30,177 nt of DNA from Entophlyctis helioformis (Eukaryota; Chytridiomycota; Chytridiomycetes; Chytridiales; Chytriomycetaceae), in NCBI GenBank assembly GCA_025526915.1, contig JAHLKH010000254.1, positions 1 through 30,177 on the forward strand, read 5' to 3'. The position numbers and the translations under genes were made by a program. Positions 1-10,200 of the stretch are shown piece by piece. Position 1 is the stretch's first letter, and each line of letters opens with the position of its first letter. The notes beneath the pieces were generated by a model. The model was not told the DNA's origin. It ran no database searches and saw only the letters and a list, made by a program, of their open reading frames with translations.

Positions 1-189
1 ATCCGCCAGATCTGCCCCCACAGTCGCATTGGATGCCTGCTGGTCTCTGTCACAGCACCGCCTGGCTGCCACACCACCTGTGACCCACATTGCACCTCTC
101 TTTTGTGGCGATCAATCCATGAAGGATCTCTCGTCAAGGGGGGCTGTAACGAGCTGCAATGTGTCTCTCATTGTGCACTGATGCCGCGT

Positions 190-2480
190 GCCAATGGCTG
201 CATGGGCATTATTGGAACGCGCCTTTTGCTAGCGGTCGATGCACCAGACTTGCCCCAGCTGTCGTCTTGTGCATCCAACCGCAGGTACCCTCCATCTCCC
301 CTGCCTGTCTCTGCTACTGGTCTGACAATGAATGTCTTGTGCATCCAACCGCAGTCCTTCCGCCTCCTCACAGCTCGGCCTGCACAGTGGACAGGGCGAT
401 GGTTGTTTGTTTGCCGCTTTTCCAGGAGATCGCGCCAACGCCGAAAGTGAACGCATATCCCGTCGTTGACTTGCGGTCTGATCTGTCGCCTGCGTAATCC
501 GAGTCCACGTATCCGACGAGCTTGGGATCGGGTCCGCCGAGTGTGAGCACATGATCTGCGGTTCCTTTGAGGTAGCGGAGGATGTGCATGACATGGATCC
601 AGTGCCGCTTCTGTGGTGCATGCATGTATCTGGAGGCGATGCCGACTGCAGTCGCAATGTCTGGTCGCGTTCCAGTGGCAGCGTACATGAGAGAGCCGAC
701 GGCCTCGCGGTATGGCATACTCTTGTCGATGGGTTGGTCGTCCGGCAGTAGATCGACGATGGGTGCACTGACTTGCATGGGGAGTAAGACGGAGCGCAGT
801 CTGTCATGCGGAAACGATCGAGGACGTCCCTGATGTAGTGCCCTTGGGAGAGAGAGATGGTGCGATCCTTGCGGTTGCGAGTGACCTTGATATTGAGGAT
901 TGTGTTGATGTTGCCCATGTCCTTCATCTTGAACACGTCGCTGAGGGTCTTCTTGACCTCTTTGATGAGCGTCTTGTTTCCGCTGATGACAAGGATGTCG
1001 TCGACGTAGAAGGCGATGATAATGAGATTGTTGCCTTGGCCATGCGTGAAGATGCAGTCGTCGCCTGGCATGGGCTTGAATTCCATCGAGATCAGCTGTC
1101 CCTGAACTTGGAGTACCATTCCAGCGGGGCTTGGCGCAGTCCGTAGAGAGCCTTCTTGAGCTTGTAGACTCTGTGGTGCCATCCTGGAAGCCTTCGGGCT
1201 GCTCGATGTAGATCTCCTCCTTCAGGTTGCCATTCAGGAATGCGGTCTGAACGTCGAGTTGCTCGATCTCCAGGTCGTAGGATGCGGCAAAGGCGAGCAG
1301 GGTCCGCAGCGAGGTGAATCAGAGGACGGGCGCATAGGTCTCATGGAAGTCGACGCCGGGGATCTGCAGGAACCCTTGAACAACGAGACGACCTTTGTAC
1401 TTGTTGAGAGTGCCGTCCGTGAGGAACTTGATGCGGTAGACCCAACGTGTCCTGAGCGCCTTGCGTCCTTTTGGAAGCTGGCATAGCTCCAAAGTGTTGT
1501 GTGCCATGATGGATTCCCACTCGGCGAGAGTAGCCGCCCGCCACTCGGTGGCCTGTGGACTGGCCATGGCTTGCTTGTATGAGCGAGGGATAGGACCGAT
1601 GTCGTTGAAGACGGAGGATGCGTCGCTGGATGCGAGCTGGGCAACAAGGGCTATTTCAACCACAAAGGCTGAGTGGATGGGGAAGACAGGATAGGCGGCC
1701 GGTCGTGGGCTGTAGACGAAGGGAGCTGCGTCTTGGGCGGCGGATGGAGGCTCAGAGCGTTGTCGTTTGGACCACGGCTGCGCAAGTTGGCTATCGGTCT
1801 GTTGTTGGGGAACCTCTGTCGAGTCTCGTTGTCTTGCAAGGAGTTTGGCTCTCGATCTAGTAACGCGAGGCGAGGAATCTGGTGGTGCCGCTCTCCGCGA
1901 CGGGGTTGGCTGAGTGTCAGCCTGTTGCAGGTCGTGCTGCTGTGTCGCTCTCCGCGACTGAGTCGGCCAGTCGTCGGCCGGTTGCAGGTCGTGCTGCTGT
2001 GCCGCTCTCCGCGACTGAGTGGGCTGAGTGTCAGCCTGTTGCAGTTCATGCTGCTGTGTCGCTCTCCGCGACTGTGGTGACCGGTTATCGGCCTGTTGCA
2101 GTTCGTGCTGCTGCGTCGCGGTGTGCGACGATGTTGGCCCGAGTGAAGGTACTGCCGCATGTCGAGGTTGGTGACTTGGCTCCTCCTGACTCAAAACGGG
2201 GTGTGGTGATACCGAGCTTGACGCATCTGGCTCCTCCTGGCGTGGAAAGGGGTCGGCACGCTCCTCCTGGCTTGGAACGGGGTGGTCGACATGTCCGAAC
2301 TCGTTCTCATTGAAGGTGACGTTCCGATTGGTGACGACAGAGTATGTCCGTGAGTCCCATAGGAGGTATGCCTTGCTGGCCGGAGCGTAGCCGATCATGA
2401 TGCATCGGGTTGCTTTGCCGTCAAGCTTGCGACGTTGACTGTCCGGAATGAATGGGTACGCCGTGCATCCAAAAGGTCGC
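190..2480 (-). pseudogene. Copia-1 reverse transcriptase and RNase H remnant
   Basis: The frame from 2398 to 1319 starts with MIGYAPASKAYLLW and runs through a long linker of repeated RRATQQHELQQAD-type units (about 1880-2130) to the reverse transcriptase start (WRAATLAEWESIM, then GVDFHETYAPVL). A TGA at 1319-1321 stands where the family has arginine, which fits a CGA to TGA change at a CpG. Coding similarity continues past it (QLDVQTAFLNGNLKEEIY, ALYGLRQAP, then the polymerase motif FYVDDILV), but in changing frames. The RNase H start is recognisable (YVDSDYAGDRSDRKSTTGYAF and SWKSGKQ), then truncated near 370. The rest of RNase H is missing. Confidence 0.85.
264..354. repeat. 21-bp direct repeat, two copies
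   Basis: Two identical 21-base copies lie at 264-284 and 334-354, with a 70-base period. They lie in the stretch between the truncated RNase H of Copia-1 and its C-terminal KPLAK-like remnant, exactly where several hundred bases of the expected gene are missing. A repeat-mediated deletion or a local duplication during decay are both possible. Confidence 0.8.
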
Positions 2481-2484
2481 AGTG

Positions 2485-3420
2485 CGAGACGTCAGGTATG
2501 GTACCTTTCCATCGTTGGTAGGGAGTGGCGCCGTCGAGTGCCTTGTGGGGCGATCTGTTCTGGACATACACCGCTGTTTGGACAGCGTCAGACCAGTGGC
2601 GGTTTGCGAGAGGCAATTGGAGTAGCACCGATCGAGAGGCTTCCATGATGGTGTGATTCTTTCGCTCGGCGACGCCGTTTTGCTGTGGAGTATGCAGCGC
2701 CGTTGTCTGATGCTCGACTCTGAGATCCTTGAGGTACGTCTCAAACTCAATCGAGGTGTATTCGCCACCTCTGTCCGTTCTGATGGTGGCAATCTCGAGT
2801 CTCTTGTCCCTTTCGACGGTGGCTCTGTAGTTTTGAAAGGCCTTCATTGTGTCGGATTTGTGTTTGAGGAGATAGAGATGCGTGTAGCGAGAGTAGTCAT
2901 CAATGAATGTGATGTAGTAGCGGTGTCCTTCGCGGCCAGTTGTCTGCATTGGTCCGCAGATGTCCGAATGGATGAGCTCGAGAGGTCTCTCCGACTTCGA
3001 GGTGCTGATGGAGAATGGGAGGCGGTGTGCCTTGGCAATGGCGCAGTGGTCGCAGAACGGGAGCTTGTCGCGCTTGTTGCTGATGTTGATGCCTTTGGCG
3101 TGCTTGCAGAGAGTCGCAATGCTGGAAGCCGAAAGGTGAGCAAATCGGTTGTGAAGCGTCTGGAGCGACTGTGCCGGAGGTGAGCTTGCAAAGGCCACTC
3201 GCTGCTGGGGGTCCTGTGCCTGAAAGGTGTACAGGCCATTCTGCAGGTAGGCCGAGCACGATGCTGCCCATGCTGTCGACGATGTCTGCATGATCAGCTC
3301 CAAAGTTTGAGGTGAAGTTGCCTTTCGCCGTGATGTGGGAACCGACAGAATCGTCATGCCGGCCGTCGGGACGTACAGGACGTCTTGCAGAGTGACCTTG
3401 GTGTACGAGCCGTTGGACGC
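2485..3420 (-). pseudogene. Copia-1 integrase part
   Basis: The integrase catalyses insertion of element cDNA into the genome. The HHCC zinc-binding region is visible (HNRFAHL followed by CDHC). The three catalytic acidic residues lie in LIHSDICGP, TIRTDRGGEY and QQNGVAERKN, and the family's GVAERKNHTIME helix is intact. The continuation expected after integrase (HLRPFGCTAYPF) is found one frame away near 2485, so an indel separates this frame from the linker and reverse transcriptase. All catalytic residues are still present, so the damage here is by frameshift and not by loss of motifs. Confidence 0.82.
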
Positions 3421-4568
3421 TGGAGGCGCAGTGTGAGAGTGCCAGAGCCTTGGACGTTGTGCGCCGTTTCGCCGAGTCCTCTGATGTGTGTCCCACCGGC
3501 TCTGAAGTCGGTAAGAGAGGAACGGTCCGACGTCAGATGGCATGTGGCGCCCAAGTCGAGAATGATGCGGTGTCGTCCAGTGTTGCCGCTAGCCTTGTCA
3601 GCGACCATGACCGTTCCTTGTTCGCTGCTCTCGGACTTGTAGCCGCTCCGTTGGACAACGTTGACGCTCCTCTTCGGAGGGCTGCCTCTCCGGCTACCAT
3701 TGTCACTTCGGTCGTCATTGTGTCGGCGTTGCTTGGTCGAGTTGCCTCTGCTGCTCTGGTACTTGTTGCTGAGTTGCGCGTGCCAAGTTGGATCGCATTC
3801 AGCCGCTCGGTGCTTCGCCATGGCGCCGCACTTGGCACAAGTCTTCTTGGCACGTTTCTCGTAGGGGAGGTCGAGATCGTCGTCAACGTTTCCTTTGGCC
3901 ACAACGAGAGCTTGCGGAGAGTGGTTGACAGGCCTCAGAATGCCCATCTTGCTTTCGTACTTCCAGAGCAGAGTGCTGATCTTCGTGACTGTGACGTCCT
4001 CGTCCTTGTCGATCGTGCCGGCTTCGGCGGAGAAACCTGCGTACGTCGCAGGGATCTTGTCGATGAGCATCTTGATGATGAGCGTCTTGCGGATTGGATA
4101 GCCGACTTCCTCAAGAAGGGTGCCGATCTCCATCATCTCTTCCCAGAGAGGATTGCCGCCGTCTTCTTGTTTGTACGTCAGACGGTGCAGGCGATTGTGG
4201 AGGTACACGGGATCGCACTTGGGGTTCCTCAGGTGGCCTTCCTTGATGCTTTCGAGCATTTCATACGCGGACATGCCTACGACGTACGCCGACGAGTTGC
4301 TGAAGTAGGGAGCCGCTGATTCGATGATCGTGCGGACGTACATCTTGTTTTCGTTGTCGGCAATGACCTCAGGAGACGTCGCGTTGACCACGTAGGTGTA
4401 CTTGGACTTGCAGTGTTTGATCCATAGCTTCTTTCGGTCGAGGAGTCCTTCGAGAAGCTTCGTCCACTGCCCGCGGTTGCTGTAGTCTTCCGCGAGAACC
4501 GCGCGCTTGACATCGTCGATCTTGTAGAAGCGATCGTACATGCTGTCGGAGGTCGCGCCTGGGCTCAT
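3415..4568 (-). pseudogene. Copia-1 gag and protease part
   Basis: This is the first reading frame of Copia-1, starting at the ATG at 4568. The gag part forms the capsid of the virus-like particle. A zinc-knuckle-like CAKC...H....C motif lies around residues 240-256. Its spacing is C-X2-C-X5-H-X4-C rather than the usual X4 before the histidine. The protease signature follows as ILDLGATCHLTSD, in which the usual DSG(A) triad has become DLG. The frame stays open to 3354, but beyond about 3415 it no longer encodes Copia sequence, because the integrase lead-in (TKVTLQDVLYVP) continues in another frame. A purine-rich sequence with some likeness to a Copia primer-binding site (GGTTATGAGCCCAG) overlaps the start codon, and I do not rely on it. 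Confidence 0.8.
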
Positions 4569-4570
4569 AA

Positions 4571-6042
4571 CCTAAAAGCTGAAAGGTAATGAAGCGATGG
4601 GGGTTGATTGTCTTGAGTGCCGCTATCATGAGCGTGTGCACTCCGACCCTTTTATTGTAGTCTGTGTGGCGCTCTATGCGCCCTTAGTGCGGGCTCTCTG
4701 CCCTTCAACCCTTGTGCCACTTAATGAAGCTTTGCCTGTTTCTTCTAGTTTGGTGGCGCACATGCCATGTGTATTGTCTCACTTTGAGCATGTGTCATCG
4801 TGTGCGTCATCGCACGCCAACACAGCAGGCCATGCAGCAGGCAGTCCAGCAGAGAAGCGTGGTCGTGGCCGTCTGAGAGGCGTGCCCAACAAGGCGGGCG
4901 GACAGAAGGCAGGCTGCAGACAGGCAAGCAGGTGCGTTGGCTTGCTGTCTGTCCAGGCATGCTCCATTGCCCATCGACGTCAACGGCACAGCAGTCTGAC
5001 GGCCGTGTCTGTGTGGTCTTGGCACTGACTGCGTGCTTGTCTGATGGCTCCAAACAGCAAGGGACGTTGCAAGACAGCCGTGAACAGGGCGATCTGGTTG
5101 TTGTTCAAGAGGACAGCGAGAGCATTGGCATCGCAGGACTGAGCTGCCTGGTGCTTTCCGACTGCGACATGGGATGCAGCAGCAGCAGATGAGCAGCCAC
5201 TGAGACGTGCTCAATGGATCGATCCTTGGAGTTGGCTGCAGGAACTGCTTGCTGGATAGCTGGATTGGCATGCCGACTTGGATGCCAAACAAGGCAGTGG
5301 CAGCACACTCGGCGAACAGCACACTCAATGACACTGATCCAGACGAGATTGGTGAGGAGGACGCGAGTGCTGGCAGGCGTGTCTGGCCACATTGCACTTG
5401 GTGCGATGGCATCTTGGATGCGATCCACTGAGCAGCAACTGGAGTGGCCAGACAGACCATGCATCCTCCATTCATTCAACAACCACAACAACGATGATGA
5501 TGGCGATGGTCCTGACGATCCCAGTCTTGCATGCACTGTGTTTGTTGACAAGGACGATCCAGAGCAGAGGGGCGATGCAGGCAGTGCGCTAACAGCCAAC
5601 CAGTCCATGGACCTGCTGGCCAGTCAGGCAACACCAACTGCATCGCACTGGGTCACAATGAAGACGCATATCAGGACGATTGTTGGATGCAGTGGGGACA
5701 TTGACTGAGAAGACGACACTCGGAGAGACGCTCGCTGCAATGCGGCTCATGACACGCAGAGTGATGCTGCACGGTGCATATCAAGCTGCGCACTGAGTGG
5801 CATCACATCAATGACTGTGCCAGCAACACACGACTGCATCTTGAACGCCTGGCTGTTGGCTGTGCTCGCTGCTCGCTGCTCCCTCTATGGCTGTTGGACA
5901 GTGGGCGGCAAGTGCCAGACTGCTCGCTCTCTATCCACTCACTCTCTGTCTGTGTCAGCAATGAAAGTTCAACTCCGCCAGACGCTCCGATTCTTTTCTC
6001 GTAAACACAGATACAGACACCCCACGCACCAGCAGCACCAGC
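4571..6042. other. Region without a certain gene; possible plus-strand exons with AT-hook-like motif
   Basis: This 1.5-kb stretch lies between the Copia-1 gag start and the start of the FEN1/Fanzor-like gene. Its left part should hold the leader and LTR of Copia-1, but I could not match it to the other end of that element. On the plus strand at 4855-4896 a basic stretch reads KRGRGRLRGVPNKA, which resembles an AT-hook. Further plus-strand pieces with acidic, protein-like composition lie at about 5288-5430 (PNKAVAAHSANSTLNDTDPDEIGEED, also HCTWC) and 5490-5708 (NDDDGDGPDDPS to a TGA). I could not join them into one consistent model. They may be exons of a small unknown gene, leader sequence, or chance. 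No promoter or terminator could be pinned down. Confidence 0.35.
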
Positions 6043-7296
6043 ATGACTTTTGTAGGCCTGCTGAGAGCCTTCAAGCTACGCCGTGCCGTCTGCGACCACA
6101 CCGGCAAGACCTTTGGCCATGCTGTGCAGCGTGTGTTCCACAGCATGCTGCCACAACAGCCGCCTCTGCAACAGCAGACTGCAACAGCCTGCAACAACAA
6201 CAGCCGCAACAACAACAGCCGCAACCACCCAGTTCATCAGCGGGATGCTGCATGTGGACTTCTTGAGCATCTTTCACCCAGCATTAGTCGCAACAGCCGC
6301 CATCAGCCAGCCAGGCTCCAAGGCCGGCTGGAAAGCCATCATCCAGCCGGCCTTTGAGCAGTTCATGGCGTCGCTTGGCAGCGGCCACACCATCCGCTTC
6401 CATGTGGATGGCCAGCTTGGCGACCTGGGCCTCAAACTGGTCCATAACAGCCGCACCAACAACATGCTGCATGCGGCAGCCAAGGTCTTGCAGCATGCAT
6501 TCCAGTGTCAGGAAGGTCGCCACTCTGGTTCACTTTCAAAGTAAGATCGCCGCTCTATACTGTGTGGTTGCCTTACTGACCATTGTCTGCTGTTGGCCAT
6601 CAAGGACAGAGAAGCACGCTCTCCACCGCTTCTTCTGTCTGACGCAGAGCGATAAGAAGGCGATCTATGAGGCTCTCTCAGAGCTGGCTGGATCCAAGGA
6701 GGCGTGCACAGTCTGCCCATGCGACTATGAGGCAGACGTGTGCATTGCCTGCCATGTTCGCGAGTCCAGGTTAGATTGCCTTGCATTCTTCTGCTGTAGT
6801 TGATGGCTCACAGTCTGTATTCTGTGACAGTGACCAGCTGATCATTGTCATTGCCAATGACTCTGATCTGGTGGCACATTGTGCTGGGCACTGTGCGGTC
6901 ATTTTGACGCACTTGGAGCATGGGCAGCTTGTGCAGATGCAATCCTACAACCATGGTGGGCTTGCCACCATGGCATCTGTCTTGGGTGTGCACGACTTTG
7001 CTGGAGCATGCCAGCTGGTCGCTGCACTGTCCAGGACAGATTATTTTGGCCGCAATGACCATGGTGAGTTGCCGCGCCTGTATTGTAGTATCTGCCATCA
7101 CTCACATGCCATTCTTTGTCTACATGCGTGATTCTGCTTGCATTCCCTGCCAGGAATCGCTGCCGCGGTCAAGTTTGTCAATGCGCGGTTTGATGCCAAG
7201 GCCAAACAGCTCAACATCAAGGCGGCTGACCTCTGTGCGATCCTCGAGACTCTTGACGAGGCCAAGGCGTTCATGGACACCATCAAGGACGCGTAC
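6043..7296 (+). CDS. N-terminal FEN1/XPG-type (PIN-like) nuclease domain
   Basis: This family cuts branched or flapped DNA using two metal ions held by seven acidic residues. In my exon model all seven have counterparts: D36 (LHVDFLS), D86 (FHVDGQ), E172 and D174 (YEADVCIA), D195 and D197 (ANDSDLVAH) and D255 (SRTDYFG). In human FEN1 these are D34, D86, E158, E160, D179, D181 and D233, so order and spacing both agree. The segment after D255 (GIAAAVKFV) occupies the position of the helix-hairpin-helix DNA-binding element. The start MTFVGLLRAF resembles the short N-terminal segment of the family (MGIxGL), although an N-terminal glycine right after Met is absent. A cysteine-rich patch (CTVCPC) precedes the YEAD motif and is unusual for FEN1. 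The coding sequence breaks at 7296 at the Copia-2 insertion. Confidence 0.72.
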
Positions 7297-10200
7297 TGTT
7301 GAATGTTGCCGTTGGTTCTGCGACTGACTTGCGAGACAGTATTTTCTTGTTGTATTAAAACAAATTTCCAATCCAAATTCCACTTTCACCATCCACTGCA
7401 ACAACCAATCTGCCCCCGCAACACTCCCCTTCAGATGCCGTTGTTGCCTCTAGTTCAGCACCATCCCCAGACTTCCAGCGTGCTGATTGAATGTATCCTT
7501 CGCCAACGGCTTCGTCATGATGTCTGCGACATTGTCCTCGGTCGCCACGTGTACCACCTTTGCCACACCCGACTTGACCACCTCACGCACGTACAGATTT
7601 CGGATGTCGATGTGTTTGGACGACTTCAGCCGGAGCATTCCCTTTGTGTTGGTCACGCAGCTGGAGTTGTCGTTGCGCAGTATCGTCGGGCCATCCTGCT
7701 TGAAGCCCAGCCATTCCAGCATGCGCCGCAACCACACCAGCTCCCTACACGCATCCGACACGGCCACCGTCTCTGCTTCGTATGTGGACAGTGACACGCA
7801 CTTCTGCTTGGCGCTCTTCCAGCTCACACAGCTCCGACCCACATAGAATGTCCATCCAGACGTCGACTTGCGATCCGCCAGGTCTCCAGCGAAATCCGCG
7901 TCGGCAAACCCAGACAGCTCGATCGAGTCTCCGCTGAAGACAAAGAAGGCGTCCTTGACGCCCTTCAGGTACCGGAGGATTCGCTTGATGTGCGTCCAGA
8001 GATGCTCTGTAGGCTCCGACACATGCCGCGATACAATTCCAACCGCGGCTGAGATCTCTGGGTGCGTGGTCCTGGCCAGATGTGACAGCATGCCAATCAC
8101 CTCGCGTACCGGCTGCGACGTCTTGGGCCCACCAAACTCCAGAGTAGACGTCGGCATCGGCGTACCGACAGGCTTGCAGTCCTGCATACCCACGCGAGCC
8201 AGCATCTTCTCGATGGCCTTGGTGTTGGAGACGTGGTAGTTGCCCGTGGCCTCGTCGCGATCGATCTTCATGCCCAGGAACGACTGGGCCTCGCCGAGAT
8301 CCTTCATGGCAAACCGCGACTCGAGACCTTCCTTGAGCTGAGCAAACATCTTGTTGTTGGCCGTCAGTACCAGGAGATCATCGACGTACAAGACCACGAT
8401 CACGAACGCCTTGTCCTGGCGCTTGATGTAGCAGCATGCGTCCACCATGTCGCTGCAGGCGTATCCCATCTCGTCCATGGCGGTGTGAAACTTCTCGTTC
8501 CAGGCAAGTGGCGCTTGGCGGAGACCGTACAGACTCTTGATCAACCGCCACACGCGACCCGTGCCGTCGTTGAAGCCCATCGGCTGCTGGGTGTAGACCT
8601 CCTCCTTGAGATCGCCGTGCAGGAACGCAGTCTTGACGTCAAACTGTCGCAACCGCAGACCGAGGATTGCCGCGAGGGCCAGCACAACGCGCACCGTCGT
8701 GTAGCTCGTCACCGGCGCAGCAGCCTCTACATCGTCTTCCTGCTGGTCGCCGCGAGCAACCAGGCGAGCCTTGAGATGTCCATCGGCCTTCTCCGTGAAG
8801 ATCCACATGAGATCGATGACCGGCGTACCATCTGTTGGGCGATCCACCAGCATGAACACGCCGTTCTCCACGATCGAGTCCCACTCTTCCTGAACAGGGC
8901 CGCCCCAGCGTTTGCGACTCTCGGCAGTGCCCATGGCATCCTGCCAGTAGACACGTCCATTGGTCACCACGAGCGCCTTGGCATCCACCCAGTAGAGCAG
9001 ACCGTCCTCATCCTGCCGCAGCACCCTGCGCGTCATCTCCGTCTTGCCCATGAGCTGCAGCGTCAGTGCCGTGGGTGCGTTTTGCGGCGGCCGTCTGCTG
9101 CCTGCTGCTCTCGCGGCTGGCGTTGGTGGTGCAGTGTCGGCTTCCCAGTTTGTCCGACGGCTGACTTGTCGGAAGTTGTTGGTGTATGTCAGCCGATCTG
9201 GAGCATTCGCGGCGATTCGGTCACGGAGTCGCTCTGCAAAGCCATCTGGGTTCTTCGCTGCCTCTCCAGCCAGAAACCCCTCAGCAGCCTCGTCTCTTGC
9301 AACCAGCCTGCCGAAGAATTCGCGGAGATGGGGGCTGTTGCCCACAGCCTGCTGTTCCGGCATGGCCGGTGTGACGTCCATTTGCTGCTGGGGCTGATGC
9401 TCGGCGATGTGGTGCGGTGGTGGCGGTGTCACGTTTCCAGGTCGCTGCTCCCCTTGGTGCTGCTCCCCTTGGTGCTGCTCCCCTTGGTGCGGCTCCCCTT
9501 GGTGCGGCTCCCCTTGGTGCGGCTCCCCTTGGTGCTGCTCCCCTTGTGGCGGCACTGCGGCACCAGGCCCGGCCAGCTGGTAGCCACCAGCCAGGCGATC
9601 CCCACCATCGTCGTCATCCCCATCGTCGTCGTCATCCCCATCATCGTCGTCGCCCTCCAGATCATCATCGCCCTCCAGATCATCGTCCTCATCGTCATCC
9701 GCCACCGCCTCTGCCTCCAGTTCCGCCTCCAGGGCAGCGCGCTCCTCGTCGTCCGCAATCCAGAAGTCATCCTGAGCAGCGGCGGCAATCTCCCCTTGCG
9801 CGCGCACAGGAGGCCGGGACCAGGTAGGCGCATCCTTGTCGTCTTTGGCGGCAAACGGCGTGGTGAGCGACTCGTCAAACCGCACACTGCGCGAGACGAT
9901 CACGCGACGGGCCTCGAGGTCGTACAGGCGGTAACCCTTTGTGCCGTTCTCGTAGCCCAGGAAGATGCACTCGCGGCCGATGGCACCCGCCTTGTTCTGT
10001 GAATGCTGAGCAACACGGTTGATGGCGTACGCCGCGCACCCAAAGGCGCGGAAGTAGTGAATCCAGGGCTTGGCACCCGTCCACACCTCGAATGGCGACC
10101 GGTTGTCCAGCGCCGCGTGGGGCAGGCGGTTCTGCACGTGCACCACTGTCTGAACAGCCTCAGGCCACCACCGAGCCGCCACAGAGCGATCCAGCATCAC

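Larger units (their letters stand above)
190..4568 (-). mobile_element. Copia-1: degenerate Ty1/copia retrotransposon
   Basis: The minus strand reads gag, protease, integrase, reverse transcriptase and RNase H in that order, which is the Ty1/copia order (in Ty3/gypsy elements integrase comes last). The reading frame is lost near 3415 and 2485, stopped at 1319-1321, and shifted again near 1190 and 790. The end of the RNase H domain is deleted: after the LST-VQAEL stretch near 370 the next recognisable piece is RPLAKGAFQ near 215-245, which corresponds to the usual C-terminal KPLAK motif of Copia polyproteins. The gene is therefore dead. I could not find a convincing LTR pair. It differs strongly from Copia-2 in this window, so it belongs to another family. 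The limits are those of recognisable coding sequence, not of the element. Confidence 0.88.

Noticed and set aside
1..5400. LTR pair for Copia-1
   Set aside because: I compared the sequence left of about 190 with that right of 4570 by eye and found only short chance matches (for example CCACATTGCAC near 85 and 5390), not a repeat.
4807..5475. 222-codon minus-strand open frame
   Set aside because: Composition is rich in Cys, Ser and Gln with no domain-like pattern. The plus-strand readings of the same DNA look more protein-like, so it is probably chance.
4571..6042. Terminal inverted repeats bounding a Fanzor-bearing transposon
   Set aside because: No sequence in this stretch is an inverted match to the region after 18757. 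The element border may lie elsewhere or be absent.
8233..10002. 589-codon plus-strand open frame across Copia-2
   Set aside because: It is the antisense shadow of the intact gag-pol frame, whose motifs (YVDD, DDE, zinc knuckle) are unmistakable on the minus strand.
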